From JAHEFU01 sp041395205 (GTDB lineage: Bacteria; 4484-113; JAFGCY01): a stretch of DNA of 64,000 nucleotides. This document shows positions 8,715-18,013 of this stretch, one piece after another. Position numbers and translations under genes: made by a program. The notes below the pieces were generated by a model, which saw only the letters and a program-made list of their open reading frames with translations, did no database searches and had not been told where the DNA came from. The stretch is from contig JAWLAZ010000001.1 of assembly GCA_041395205.1 (NCBI GenBank), forward strand, positions 1,798,001 through 1,862,000, in the 5' to 3' direction. The stretch's first letter is position 1, and each line of letters starts with the position of its first letter.

Positions 8715-9332
8715 TCATGCGGAGCTTGTATTGGCAGCCACGATCAGGCAGGTGGTCGCGTTGGCGGCGGCATGCATGAGCCAGGGAGCAAGAATCGACC
8801 CGGAGCGGATCCGCAGCCAGCCGGACAGCAGGGCAAAGGGAAAGATCATGGCTATCATTGCCTTCAGCTCAGGCATGATTGTCAGGACCAGGAGATGCGG
8901 TGCGGTGAAGATCACAGCCTGCAGCAGGTTTCCCCACAGCAGCCCCATGCGCCTGGCCAGGCTGCCGGCAATCAATCCGCGAAACAGGAATTCCTCGCAG
9001 AATCCGGTTTTCAGGACACTGTAGATCAGCGCCAGCAGGATGCCCTGCAGGCCGATGCCAACACCGACGAACTCGTGCTGCGCGCTGCCCTTGCGGGTCA
9101 GGGCTTCCAGATCCGGAGTCAGGAACAGCAGTGCCAGTACCACGCACAGGCTGATCCCGGCACCATACAGGAGATAGATGGGTTCCCCGCGCTGCAATCC
9201 GGCGCGTTCTGCAATCTCCTGGAAACTGCGCTTGTGCCGGCTGCGGTGAAACATGAAGTATCCCGCAAACGGTATCACAACCAGCAGGACTGCATTGACG
9301 AGTGCACTGAGCAAGGCATGGACGATTGGCAT
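8715..9332 (-). CDS. CPBP family intramembrane metalloprotease
   Basis: Product of 205 aa from the ATG at 9332, preceded by GGGGGAA. Multiple membrane spans surround the CPBP (Abi/Rce1-like) motifs: GFCEEFLFRG with the paired glutamates and arginine, FTAPHL with its histidine, and WLMHAAANA with its histidine. These are the expected catalytic and metal-ligand residues, so the enzyme looks active. Substrates of most bacterial members are unknown. An in-frame upstream start at 9494 would overlap the divergent gene and add non-conserved sequence. Confidence 0.85.
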   Translation of the reverse strand: MPIVHALLSALVNAVLLVVIPFAGYFMFHRSRHKRSFQEIAERAGLQRGEPIYLLYGAGISLCVVLALLFLTPDLEALTRKGSAQHEFVGVGIGLQGILLALIYSVLKTGFCEEFLFRGLIAGSLARRMGLLWGNLLQAVIFTAPHLLVLTIMPELKAMIAMIFPFALLSGWLRIRSGSILAPWLMHAAANATTCLIVAANTSSA

Positions 9333-9486
9333 TCGTTCCCCCGGGCCCTTGAGTTGAAAATGGTACGCCGGAATCAGCGACAACTGTTTCACGAGCATCG
9401 GATTCCGTGCAGGTACAGCAAACACGCTTGCATCGAGGGCTGACTTCCCTGCGCGACTTCTCCTAAAATGGATCGCGGAGGCAGAT

Positions 9487-11925
9487 GTGGACAAGCAACA
9501 ACAGATACCTGACCCGGCCGTATTCGAGAAGCTCGGGGTGTTCTACCTCGGAGCCGAGCGTGAAAGCGTTGCCAGTGGCGCGATGCAGCCCGTGCTCTAC
9601 GACTCACGCGACCTGACCACGCATGCGGTCTGTGTGGGCATGACCGGCAGCGGCAAGACGGGGCTCTGCACCTGCCTGCTGGAGGAAGCGGCGCTGGACG
9701 GGATCCCGGCGATCGTGATCGACCCCAAGGGTGATCTTGCCAACCTGCTGCTGACCTTCCCTGATCTGAGCGCGGAGAGCTTCGAGCCCTGGATCGACCC
9801 GGGCAGTGCCCAGCGCAAGGGCCAGAGCGTGGCTGAGTTTGCGGCGGCCACCGCCGAACTGTGGCGCAGGGGCCTGGCGGGCTGGGGCGAGGACCGCGAG
9901 CGGATCGCCGCCCTGCGCCGCGCGGTCGAGATGCGGATCTACACGCCGGGCAGTGACAGCGGCCTGCCACTCTCCGTGCTTAAGTCCTTCAGTGCTCCGC
10001 CGGCGGAGATCCTCAATGATGGCGACGCCTTCCGTGAACGGATCTCCGGCAGCGTGAGCGGGCTTCTGACCCTGCTCGGGATCGACGCCGACCCGCTGCG
10101 CAGCCGCGAGCACATCCTGCTGGCGAGCATTCTTGACAACGAATGGAAGGCTGGCCGGGACTGCGGCCTGCCTGAGCTGATCCGCCTGATCAGCACGCCG
10201 CCCTTCAGCCAGGTGGGCATCCTCGACCTGGAGAGCTTCTACCCCGGCAAGGAGCGCATGGAACTGGCGGTCACGCTCAACAACCTGCTGGCCTCGCCGA
10301 GCTTCGGGGCCTGGGCGGTCGGTGAGCCGCTCGACGTGCAGTCCCTGCTCTGGTCGCCGGAGGGCCGGCCGCGGGTCTCGATCCTCTACATCGCACATCT
10401 CAGTGAGGCCGAGCGGATGTTCTTCGTGACCCTGCTCCTCAATGAGGTGGTGAGCTGGGTCCGCCGCCAGACCGGCACCGGCAGCCTGCGCGCGCTGCTC
10501 TACATGGATGAGGTGTTCGGCTACCTGCCGCCCGTTGCCAATCCTCCCAGCAAGGCCCCGATGCTGACCCTGCTCAAGCAGGCCCGGGCCTTCGGCCTGG
10601 GACTGGTGCTGGCCACGCAGAACCCGGTGGACCTTGACTACAAGGCGCTCTCAAATGCCGGGACCTGGCTGCTGGGACGCCTGCAGACCGAACGCGACAA
10701 GCAGCGCATGATCGACGGGCTGATCGGGGCCCAGGGCGGGAGCGGGCTGGACCGCGAACAGCTGCTGGCAACGATCAGCGGGCTGGAGAGCCGAGAGTTC
10801 CTGCTGCACAACGTGCATGACGACGGCCCGACGGTGATGGCAACGCGCTGGGCCATGAGCTACCTGCGCGGCCCGCTCAGCCGCGACCACATCCGTCTGC
10901 TGATGCAGGAAGCCGCTGCTGACCCGCCGGCGGTGCCTGAGCAGCCGGCTCCGGCAGCCACCGCCCACAGCGCAGCCGAGGCGCGGCAGGTTGAGGAGAC
11001 GCCGGCGCTTGAGCGGCCCCTGCTGCCGGTCGAGGCCGGGGAATGCTTCCAGCATGCGCAGATCCCGGACGGGGCCGGAGTGCTGTATGAGCCGGCCCTG
11101 CTGGCGGAACTGAGCCTGCACTATGTTGACAACCGCCGTGGCTGGGATGAATGGCGGGATGTCACGCTGCTGGCGAAGCTGGATGAACGGAGCGGGGCCG
11201 ATCCCTGGGATGGGGCGACGCTCAGCAAATCCCTGGATTGTGCAGAGCAGCCCGCGACACCGGCGGCATTCGCCCAGCTGCCGGCGAGGGCCCTGCAGGC
11301 CGATGCCTATGGCACCTGGCGCAAGTCGGTGGAGGGTCATGCCTACCAGTCCCTGACCCGCGAAATCCAGGACTGCCGCGCCCTGAAGCTGTATTCCCGT
11401 CCCGGTGAGAGCGCGCGGGATTTCGCGGCCCGCCTCAGCCAGCAGCTGCGCGAGGAGCGCGACGAGGCCATGGAGAAACTGCGCCGCGACTACGAGGCGA
11501 AGATTGACAGAATCGAGGAGCGGCTGGAAGGCGCGGAACGCAAGCTGGCCCAGGAGCAGCAGGAGTATTCAGAGAAGCGCATGGACAGCTATCTCTCCGT
11601 CGGCGGGGCGATCCTCGACACGGTGTTCGGCACCCGGCGCGTCACCAGGCGCAAGCTGGACCGGGCCCGCAGTGCAGCCCGCAGTGTCGGCCGGGCCGGA
11701 CGCGGCAAGGACGACATCGCCGCAGCGCAGGACAAGGTCCGCAAGTACGAGCTCGAGCTGGATGAGCTGCGCTCGGAACTCGAGGAGAAGCTGTTTGAGC
11801 TGCGCGAGCGCCATGCCCCGGCGAATCTCGAGCTGGAAAGCATCTGCCTGGCTCCGCGCAAGAGCGACATCAGTGTCAACCGGCTCTGTCTGGTCTGGCT
11901 GCCACGCATCTCTGCGGGAAGCTGA
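9487..11925 (+). CDS. HerA/DUF87-like ATPase with C-terminal coiled coil
   Basis: Product of 812 aa from GTG 9487, behind GCGGAGG. Walker A is GMTGSGKT (residues 51-58), followed by IVIDPKGDLANLL. Walker B is LLYMDE (about 337-342), and a sensor segment LVLATQNPVDLDYKAL follows near 373. This is the HerA/VirB4/FtsK-type arrangement of the helicase-HerA-like DUF87 family. After about residue 475 an Ala/Pro/Glu linker leads to a C-terminal part with a long charged coiled coil (about 640-760). The role may be DNA translocation or an ATP-driven cytosolic machine; no nuclease partner (NurA) lies nearby, so a repair role is not supported by context. Confidence 0.8.
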   Translation: MDKQQQIPDPAVFEKLGVFYLGAERESVASGAMQPVLYDSRDLTTHAVCVGMTGSGKTGLCTCLLEEAALDGIPAIVIDPKGDLANLLLTFPDLSAESFEPWIDPGSAQRKGQSVAEFAAATAELWRRGLAGWGEDRERIAALRRAVEMRIYTPGSDSGLPLSVLKSFSAPPAEILNDGDAFRERISGSVSGLLTLLGIDADPLRSREHILLASILDNEWKAGRDCGLPELIRLISTPPFSQVGILDLESFYPGKERMELAVTLNNLLASPSFGAWAVGEPLDVQSLLWSPEGRPRVSILYIAHLSEAERMFFVTLLLNEVVSWVRRQTGTGSLRALLYMDEVFGYLPPVANPPSKAPMLTLLKQARAFGLGLVLATQNPVDLDYKALSNAGTWLLGRLQTERDKQRMIDGLIGAQGGSGLDREQLLATISGLESREFLLHNVHDDGPTVMATRWAMSYLRGPLSRDHIRLLMQEAAADPPAVPEQPAPAATAHSAAEARQVEETPALERPLLPVEAGECFQHAQIPDGAGVLYEPALLAELSLHYVDNRRGWDEWRDVTLLAKLDERSGADPWDGATLSKSLDCAEQPATPAAFAQLPARALQADAYGTWRKSVEGHAYQSLTREIQDCRALKLYSRPGESARDFAARLSQQLREERDEAMEKLRRDYEAKIDRIEERLEGAERKLAQEQQEYSEKRMDSYLSVGGAILDTVFGTRRVTRRKLDRARSAARSVGRAGRGKDDIAAAQDKVRKYELELDELRSELEEKLFELRERHAPANLELESICLAPRKSDISVNRLCLVWLPRISAGS

Positions 11926-11931
11926 TTGGGC

Positions 11932-13569
11932 TCAGATGATGGGCGTGCCAAAGCAGTAGAAGGAGTTGTTGGCACTGCCGGCATAGACAGCGCCGTCCGG
12001 GCCGATGCTCGGGGATGAGACAACGGGATCGCCCGTGTCATATTCCCAGACCAGGCTGCCCGCCGGGCTGAGCGCGCGCACGAAGCCGTCGAAGCAGCCG
12101 ATGTAGAGCACGCCTGCGGCGTCCAGTGCGGCACTGCTGGTCACTGCAGCTGCGGTGTCATAGCTCCAGAGGAAGTCGCCGTCCTTGTCAACGGCCTGGA
12201 TCTTCATGTCGGAACTGCCGAAGTACAGGCTGCCGTCGCTGCCAATTGCCGGAGTGGAGACGATCTCCCCGCCGGAGGTATAGGACCACTTCAGGCTGCC
12301 GTCAGGCATGAAGGCGTAGAGCTTGTGGTCCGCGCAACCGACGTAGATGGTGCCATCCTCGGCAATCGAGGGGGAGCTGACCACTGCGTCACCGGTTTCA
12401 TATGACCACAGCTTGTTGCCGTCCTGATCCAGGGCGTAGAAGGAATCACCGAAGCCGCCGCCGCCTTCCGTTCCGAAGTACAGCACACCGTCGGCAATCG
12501 CCACGGAGGATGAAACGTCATTGCCGGTGAAGTAGGTCCACTTCGAAGTGCCGTCCGGATTGATGGCGTACAGCGTGCCGTCCCAGCTGCCGCAGTAGAT
12601 CGTCCCGTCCGCACCGATCGCCGGGCTGGCCGTGACTTCCGCACCGGTGATGAATTCCCATTTCTTCGAGCCGTCGGGGTTCAGGGCGTAGATGCTGCCG
12701 TCATAACTGCCGATGTAAATCGTCCCGTTAGTATCAATGGCCGCAGAGCTCTCGACTTCACCTTCAGTGGGGAAGGACCACTTGAATGTTCCATCCGGAT
12801 TGACGGCGTACACGCTGAAGTCGTAGCTGCCGAAGTACAGCGTGCCGTCCTCCGCGATCGAGGGCGAATTGATGCAGGGGCCGTCGGCTTCATAGGACCA
12901 GCGCACATTGTTGTCAGTGGGACCCGTGAAGGGGCTCCTGCGCTGGTGCTTCAGATTGCGGCCGAACATGAACCAGTCCCCGGGCCCCGGTCCGCCCTCG
13001 CCGACATCCGGCACAGCAATCCCGCTGAGCACGGCCTGGCTGCTGCCGGCCACGAACAGGGCCACGAACATGCGGTTGCCGGCATCGCTGTACCGGCTGA
13101 TCTGCGACACGGGCAGCTGGGCGGGGTCCGCCGGCTGCAGGAAGTCCCAGCGGTTGCTCTGCCAGTTGCTCAGTCCCACCCACATCTCGGAAGCCAGCGG
13201 ACTGCTCTGCCAGATGAAGCTGACCGGTGACTGCGGGTTGATGCCAGTCAGATCCAGTTCATAGACCGCATAGGCCATCGTTGTCAGAACAGGCTGGCCG
13301 CTGCCTGCCGGAGAGAAGACTCCCTTCCCTGCATCCGCGCTGACCAGATTGCTGGGCAGCACCAGGCTGAAGGCATCGCCCTGGACTCCTGCCCCTGAGG
13401 CACTCGAGCTTCTCGGCAGCGAGCCGGGTGCCGGCAGCAGCAGCTGTGCACTGGCCAGGGGCTCCGAGACAGCCTGACTTTCACCGAGATTGTTGCCCGC
13501 CGAGCAGGCGGACAGCAACAGGCCGGCAACAGCGGCCAGCAGGAATGGGGCGGTCCGGTTCTTCATCAT
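11932..13569 (-). CDS. PQQ-like beta-propeller lipoprotein
   Basis: Product of 545 aa, start ATG 13569 (or 13566) after GGAGA. A canonical lipobox (LLLSAC) anchors it to a membrane. Residues about 60-210 hold a module shared with two other lipoproteins in this window (MWVGLSNWQSNRWDF). The rest is eight repeats of a PQQ/outer-membrane-protein propeller blade, each with the pattern SPSIAEDGTLYFGSYD then YAVNPDGTFKWSF. Eight blades make a closed propeller of the PQQ/BamB type. No quinoprotein dehydrogenase active-site residues are apparent, so a scaffold or binding role is more likely than catalysis. It converges tail-to-tail with the ATPase gene. Confidence 0.85.
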   Translation of the reverse strand: MMKNRTAPFLLAAVAGLLLSACSAGNNLGESQAVSEPLASAQLLLPAPGSLPRSSSASGAGVQGDAFSLVLPSNLVSADAGKGVFSPAGSGQPVLTTMAYAVYELDLTGINPQSPVSFIWQSSPLASEMWVGLSNWQSNRWDFLQPADPAQLPVSQISRYSDAGNRMFVALFVAGSSQAVLSGIAVPDVGEGGPGPGDWFMFGRNLKHQRRSPFTGPTDNNVRWSYEADGPCINSPSIAEDGTLYFGSYDFSVYAVNPDGTFKWSFPTEGEVESSAAIDTNGTIYIGSYDGSIYALNPDGSKKWEFITGAEVTASPAIGADGTIYCGSWDGTLYAINPDGTSKWTYFTGNDVSSSVAIADGVLYFGTEGGGGFGDSFYALDQDGNKLWSYETGDAVVSSPSIAEDGTIYVGCADHKLYAFMPDGSLKWSYTSGGEIVSTPAIGSDGSLYFGSSDMKIQAVDKDGDFLWSYDTAAAVTSSAALDAAGVLYIGCFDGFVRALSPAGSLVWEYDTGDPVVSSPSIGPDGAVYAGSANNSFYCFGTPII

Positions 13570-13748
13570 CTGTCTCCAGTCCAATTGAGTAGAATCCCGT
13601 ATACCTGCAGATTTCCTGCAGGCGCAGAGTCAGGATTCTAACCTATTTTGTACAGCAAGACCAACAAACAGCGGATTGGCGAGGGTTGCGACCCTGTTTC
13701 AATTGGATGAATCCGCTACTCCGGGCAGGGCAGATCCGCAGCGCGCAG

Positions 13749-13754
13749 TATAAT
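13749..13754 (+). promoter_or_regulatory. Consensus -10 box upstream of the malic enzyme gene
   Basis: A perfect TATAAT lies 67 bp before the ATG at 13821; no good -35 box is seen. The expected leader is about 60 nt. Confidence 0.5.
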
Positions 13755-13820
13755 CGTGTTGTCAAGGAGGAGACCGGCGGAGCCCGGAAGTTTGCCGGGG
13801 TGGCCGCCGGCAGCAAGGAC

Positions 13821-15257
13821 ATGATTTCCCATCAGTCCAGCTACACGATCACCATCAGGATCAGCGGTCCGCATGAAATCGGCCTGATCCACCGCATCCT
13901 CGGGGCCATCGCGGATGCCGGCGGAATGATGGGCGCGATCGACGTCGCCGAGGTTGACCACGGCGGCTGGGTCCGCGACTTCACCGTGCACTGCACGGAT
14001 CCCGCCCACGAGAAACGCATCACTGATGCCGTGCGCTCCGTGCCGGGCATCAGCGTGCTGGCCGTTTCGGACGAGACATTCCGCATGCATCTCGGCGGCA
14101 AGCTCACGGTGCACAGCAAGATGCCGATCCGCAACCGCGCCCAGTTGTCAATGGCCTACACCCCGGGCGTTGGCCGGGTCTCGCGCTACATCGCCGAGGA
14201 TCCCCGGCGCGCCTGGTCGCTGACGATCAAGGCGCATACCGTGGCGGTGGTCTCCGATGGCAGCGCCGTGCTCGGGCTTGGCGACATCGGGCCCGAGGCC
14301 GCGCTGCCTGTGATGGAGGGCAAGTGCCAGCTCTTCAAGGAGTTCGGCGGCGTGGATGCCTTTCCGCTCTGCGTCAACACGCGCGATCCCGCGGAGATCA
14401 TCCGCTTCTGCGAGCTGATCGCCCCGACCTTCGGCGGCATCAACCTGGAGGACATCTCCGCCCCGCGCTGCTTCGAGATCGAGGCTGCACTGCGCGAACG
14501 CGTAGACATTCCCGTGTTCCATGACGATCAGCACGGCACGGCGATCGTCGTGCTGGCGGCCGCCCGCAATGCCCTGAAGCTCGTTGGCAAACGGCTGGAG
14601 GATGTGCGGATCGTGGTGCTGGGGATCGGCGCGGCAGGTGTGGCCTGCAGCCGCATGCTGCTCGCCGCGGGCGCCACGCAGCTGATCGGCGTGGACCGCC
14701 AGGGGATCATCTGCGAAGGTGATGACTGCCTTGGCAATTCCATGCACGACTGGTTCGGCCGCAATACCAATCCCGAGAAGCTGCGCGGTGGGATCCGCGA
14801 GGCCCTGCAGGGCGCGGACATGTTCCTCGGGGTTTCCGCCGCCGGCCTCGTCGAACCGGAGTGGATCCGCAGCATGGCACCGGACCCGATCGTGTTTGCG
14901 ATGGCCAACCCCGTGCCCGAGGTGATGCCTGAGGAGATCGAGGGCATTGCCGCGGTGATCGCCACCGGGCGCAGTGACTACCCCAACCAGATCAACAACG
15001 TGCTGGCCTTCCCTGGGATCTTCCGCGGTGCGCTGGACGCCCATGCCACGGAGATCAATGAGGCCATGAAGCTGGCGGCGGCGGATGCGATAGCCGCCTG
15101 CGTGGATCCCAAGCGCCTGAGCCGCGACTACATCATTCCCTCGCTCTTCAACCGGCATGTGGCGCGTGAGGTCACGCGCGCCGTTGTGCATGCGGCCCAT
15201 GAATCGGGGGTGGCCCAGCGGCGGCGCAAGCCGACGCAGATCATGCCGAAGGTGTAG
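13821..15257 (+). CDS. NAD(P)-dependent malic enzyme with N-terminal ACT domain
   Basis: Product of 478 aa. Residues about 8-85 form an ACT-like regulatory domain (ITIRISGPHEIGLIHRILG). The malic domain follows with MAYTPGVGRVSRYIAED, KAHTVAVVSDGSAVLGLGD, PVMEGKCQLFKEF, EDISAPRCFEIE and VFHDDQHGTAIV, covering the catalytic Tyr and Lys and the metal-binding Glu/Asp residues. A dinucleotide fold (GIGAAGVACSRMLLAAG) completes it. The enzyme decarboxylates malate to pyruvate with NAD(P) reduction, and the ACT domain suggests allosteric control. ATG 13821 follows CAAGGAC; GTG 13800 is an in-frame alternative. There is no phosphotransacetylase domain, unlike MaeB of enterics. Confidence 0.92.
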   Translation: MISHQSSYTITIRISGPHEIGLIHRILGAIADAGGMMGAIDVAEVDHGGWVRDFTVHCTDPAHEKRITDAVRSVPGISVLAVSDETFRMHLGGKLTVHSKMPIRNRAQLSMAYTPGVGRVSRYIAEDPRRAWSLTIKAHTVAVVSDGSAVLGLGDIGPEAALPVMEGKCQLFKEFGGVDAFPLCVNTRDPAEIIRFCELIAPTFGGINLEDISAPRCFEIEAALRERVDIPVFHDDQHGTAIVVLAAARNALKLVGKRLEDVRIVVLGIGAAGVACSRMLLAAGATQLIGVDRQGIICEGDDCLGNSMHDWFGRNTNPEKLRGGIREALQGADMFLGVSAAGLVEPEWIRSMAPDPIVFAMANPVPEVMPEEIEGIAAVIATGRSDYPNQINNVLAFPGIFRGALDAHATEINEAMKLAAADAIAACVDPKRLSRDYIIPSLFNRHVAREVTRAVVHAAHESGVAQRRRKPTQIMPKV

Positions 15258-15350
15258 GGTGGGCAGCGGGCAATCGGAAGTGTCCAATGCCAGCTTGCAA
15301 GTGCATGACATGGTTGCTGGATACAGGAAGTGGTCTGGAGCGGGAGGAAA

Positions 15351-15425
15351 TGGCTCCGGCGACTGGACTCGAACCAGTAACCTAACGGTTAACAGCCGTT
15401 TGCTCTGCCATTGAGCTACGCCGGA
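15351..15425 (-). tRNA. tRNA-Asn (anticodon GTT), CCA encoded
   Basis: Read on the minus strand, the acceptor arms TCCGGCG and CGCCGGA pair over seven base pairs. The anticodon stem AACGG/CCGTT encloses the loop CTGTTAA, giving anticodon GTT. The T arm contains GGTTCGAGTCC, and the 3' end carries G plus CCA in the DNA. Total length 75 nt. Confidence 0.97.
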
Positions 15426-15802
15426 ACGATGGGAAAGAGATAGTACCGCCAGCGGTTCCTCATGTCAATAATCTTTCAGGCCAATATCGCCGATTGAACC
15501 TTGCCCACACAGGCGCGGCCAGTCAGCTTTCCTCCCGGGATTCCACTGATCAAATTGGCACGAGTATCCGGATCAGACTCTACAGTGCTCGCGACACATC
15601 AGCTCTGGAAAATATGTGGTGCACCAATGATACTTGGTAATAATTACAAATCAGATGGGCTTTATATCTGTTTGCCTTGCTTATTTTGAGCACTATCCGT
15701 GAATCAGGTCACGAACACGGGTTTCTTGGCTTCTGCTCTGGCATTCTCATGGGCTGAGAAAGTCGGATTTATACCACCGGTGCTACTCGGACTTTATTTA
15801 TC
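15426..15802 (+). other. Intergenic region, no convincing gene
   Basis: This stretch is visibly more A/T-rich than its surroundings. A 62-codon frame (15501-15689) has no ribosome site and an unconvincing composition. Apart from the promoter at its end I see nothing definite. Confidence 0.5.
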
Positions 15803-15811
15803 TGATATAAT
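15803..15811 (+). promoter_or_regulatory. Extended -10 promoter for the small acidic gene / Rrf2 operon
   Basis: TGATATAAT is a perfect extended -10 element (TGN plus TATAAT). The predicted start lies near 15818, about 22 nt before the ATG at 15840. Confidence 0.65.
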
Positions 15812-15839
15812 CCTGCTGATTTAGATTCTCAGGTGAACC

Positions 15840-16085
15840 ATGCAGGTATTGAAACTCTATCGCTGGGATGACAGGGAGCTCGACCGCCCCGTGCGGGAAA
15901 TCGACCTGTTGCGTGTCGACGATCTGACCCGCAACTCCAAGAAGCGGCTGTTTGCCTGGAGTGGCGACGAGGATGAGATGAACTACATGCTCTATCCGGA
16001 TTACGGCACCGCCTACCCTGAGTTTGACAACAGGGTGCAGAAGCAGCGTCCGGGAATCAGGTACCGCTACGAGCTCAGTGACTGA
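15840..16085 (+). CDS. Small acidic protein of unknown function
   Basis: Product of 81 aa, ATG after AGGTGA. It is rich in Asp, Glu, Arg and Tyr (WDDRELDRPVREIDLL; SGDEDEMNYMLYPDYG) with no membrane span, signal or cysteine. No family recognised. It sits 26 bp before the Rrf2 gene under a strong promoter, so it is likely co-transcribed and may act in the same response. Confidence 0.6.
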   Translation: MQVLKLYRWDDRELDRPVREIDLLRVDDLTRNSKKRLFAWSGDEDEMNYMLYPDYGTAYPEFDNRVQKQRPGIRYRYELSD

Positions 16086-16111
16086 GACCTTACTCTCTAC
16101 AGGAACCTGCC

Positions 16112-16585
16112 TTGATAACGAAGACCAGTGACCTGGGAATCCAGGCAACTCTCTACCTCGCCATGCGTGCCGAGGATAGCCCCGTGCCGCCGCGCGTAAT
16201 CGCCGAGGTCTGTGAAAGCAGTGCCACCTACACCGCCAAGGTGATCCAGCATCTCGTGCGCAGCGGGATCATGCGCTCCACCAAGGGCAGCAAGGGCGGG
16301 GTGACACTGGCCATGCATCCGCGGGAAATCACCCTGCTGAGCATCGTCGAGGCCTGCCAGGGCAAGATTCTTGCCGAATACTGCGAGGACTTCAAGGAAG
16401 CAGACAGGCTCTGCGGCCTGCACAAGGCGATGATGCAGCTCAATACCTCGATCACGAAGGTCCTGACGCAGTGGACCGTGCAATCCCTCGTTGACAATCC
16501 CACGCCGCATGATTCTGTCCGGGCCCACGTGAACTGCAAGCTGCGCAATGTCTGTGCGATGTGCAGCAACTGCGTCTTCGAGTAG
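16112..16585 (+). CDS. Rrf2-family transcriptional regulator with cysteine-rich C-terminus
   Basis: Product of 157 aa from TTG 16112, with AGGA 8 nt upstream. The winged-helix N-terminus is typical: DLGIQATLYLAMRA, then SSATYTAKVIQHLVRSGIM and STKGSKGGVTLAMHPREI. Rrf2 proteins usually sense redox or nitric oxide through an Fe-S cluster. Here the usual region has two cysteines (YCEDFKEADRLCGLH), and an extra four-cysteine group occupies the C-terminus (CKLRNVCAMCSNC). The convergent 12-heme cytochrome is a plausible target by proximity, though that is inference. Confidence 0.85.
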   Translation: MITKTSDLGIQATLYLAMRAEDSPVPPRVIAEVCESSATYTAKVIQHLVRSGIMRSTKGSKGGVTLAMHPREITLLSIVEACQGKILAEYCEDFKEADRLCGLHKAMMQLNTSITKVLTQWTVQSLVDNPTPHDSVRAHVNCKLRNVCAMCSNCVFE

Positions 16586-16612
16586 GAAACCCGGACTGAC
16601 AACCCGCCATAC

Positions 16613-16642
16613 CACAGCCCCCCACGCTGAGGGCTGTGTTTT
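16613..16642 (+). terminator. Intrinsic terminator after the Rrf2 gene
   Basis: CACAGCCC (16613-16620) and GGGCTGTG (16631-16638) pair perfectly over a 10-nt loop and are followed by TTTT. Confidence 0.75.
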
Positions 16643-16657
16643 CCACGAACCTGCTGC

Positions 16658-18013
16658 CTAGCCGTCCTGGCCAGTAGCTCCGAGCGTTGACAGTGCCTCA
16701 TCCGCGAACTCGCGGCTCTTGCTCAGCAGTTCAGAGGCATAGCCGTAGTTGTGGATTCCGCGTCCGAAGCTGACGAACTCCAGGTTGTACTCCGCATCCT
16801 CGACGAGCTTCTGCGCTTCGGCATAGCCCGCGATGCCCGGATCCGCGAGGCCCAGCGCCGTGCGTGCCCGTGAGACGGCGACGGTGGTTTCCGCGGTTTC
16901 CTCAGCGAGGTAACCGCTCCACATTTCGTAGAAGTCCCGCCCGATGTCGTCATGGCAGTCCACGCAGCCCTGGACGGTCGGCCGCTGGACCTCACCACCC
17001 ATCATGTGGCCTGCGTTCTCGGTGCCTTCCTCCATGTGGCAGCCGATGCAGTCCACCTGGGCGATGTACATCGAGGAGGGCATGTCCTCCACGCCGCGGC
17101 CGCCCTTGCCGGCGTACAGCTCGCGCGCCCCGACATGCGGCTCGGAATGGCACTGCTCGCAGCTGAACTTCACCTGGGTCTCGGCGACGTGCGCTCCGTG
17201 CTTGATCTCGGAGTGGCACTGGTAGCAGTCCACCTTGTGGTCCGTGACGTGGATCCTGTGCAGCTCGTTGCGCTCACTGGTCAGCGTCGGCAGTTCCGTC
17301 CTGGAGTGGCACTGCAGGCAGGCATTGCTGTCAACGTCGCCATTGCCCTCGATGGCGTCAATATGGCAACGCTGGCAGTCGACCTTCTGCTCCACGTAGG
17401 AGGCATGGTTGAAGGTCTGCTCGCCGATCTCGATGTCCTCCGCCGGCGCATCGTGGCAGTCCAGGCAGAACTGCTGCGGTACGGGGGAGGAGCCGCTGAT
17501 ACGGTCCTTGAAGTGGCAGAGATAGCAGGTCGTGGTGTCCGCTGCGATGTGCTGGTCGCCGATGTTGTTGGAGTGGCAACTCGTGCAGCGCAATTCCATG
17601 CCGCGGGCGCTCTTGCCGTAGTGTGTGGCATGGTCGAAGCGGACCTTGCCGTTGTACATCGTCTTGCCCGGGGTGTTGGTTCCGTGGCAACCGCTCGTCA
17701 TGCAGGAAGCGTCATTGATGTGCGCGTAGAACTTGGTGTCGTAGGTCCCGGTGACGTAGAGCACGACCTGGTTCAGGGCCTTCATCTTGGCGCTGATCTT
17801 GTACTTCTCGCCTGGAGCATAATGGCAGTCCACGCAGGCCACGTTGCTGTGCGCGGAGGCCTTCCAGCTCTGGTAGAAGGGGTCCATGATATGGCAGCTC
17901 TGGCAGAAGCCCGGCTGGTTTGTGTATTGCAGGCTGCCGAATCCTCCGCCAAGTACGATCACGATGATGGCGAGGGTGGTGACAACCCAGCGCTTGCGCA
18001 GCAGATCCTTCAT
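16658..18013 (-). CDS. Twelve-heme c-type cytochrome with NapC/NirT-like N-terminus
   Basis: Product of 451 aa from the ATG at 18013, behind CCGGAGGGAAA. One N-terminal membrane helix (about residues 10-30) is followed by QPGFCQSCHIMDPFYQSW, as in the NapC/NirT membrane quinol dehydrogenase family. I count eleven CXXCH heme sites (CQSCH, CVDCH, CTSCH, CYLCH, CLDCH, CQRCH, CLQCH, CYQCH, CEQCH, CIGCH, CVDCH) and one expanded CMTSGCH, giving twelve probable hemes. The last 90 residues are heme-free and helical. Role: membrane-anchored periplasmic electron carrier, probably taking electrons from quinol to a terminal reductase or extracellular acceptor. The upstream in-frame extension to 18280 lacks a ribosome site. 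Confidence 0.9.
   Translation of the reverse strand: MKDLLRKRWVVTTLAIIVIVLGGGFGSLQYTNQPGFCQSCHIMDPFYQSWKASAHSNVACVDCHYAPGEKYKISAKMKALNQVVLYVTGTYDTKFYAHINDASCMTSGCHGTNTPGKTMYNGKVRFDHATHYGKSARGMELRCTSCHSNNIGDQHIAADTTTCYLCHFKDRISGSSPVPQQFCLDCHDAPAEDIEIGEQTFNHASYVEQKVDCQRCHIDAIEGNGDVDSNACLQCHSRTELPTLTSERNELHRIHVTDHKVDCYQCHSEIKHGAHVAETQVKFSCEQCHSEPHVGARELYAGKGGRGVEDMPSSMYIAQVDCIGCHMEEGTENAGHMMGGEVQRPTVQGCVDCHDDIGRDFYEMWSGYLAEETAETTVAVSRARTALGLADPGIAGYAEAQKLVEDAEYNLEFVSFGRGIHNYGYASELLSKSREFADEALSTLGATGQDG

Noticed and set aside
15501..15689. A 62-codon plus-strand frame after the tRNA
   Set aside because: No ribosome site, odd composition, in an A/T-rich gap with many chance frames.
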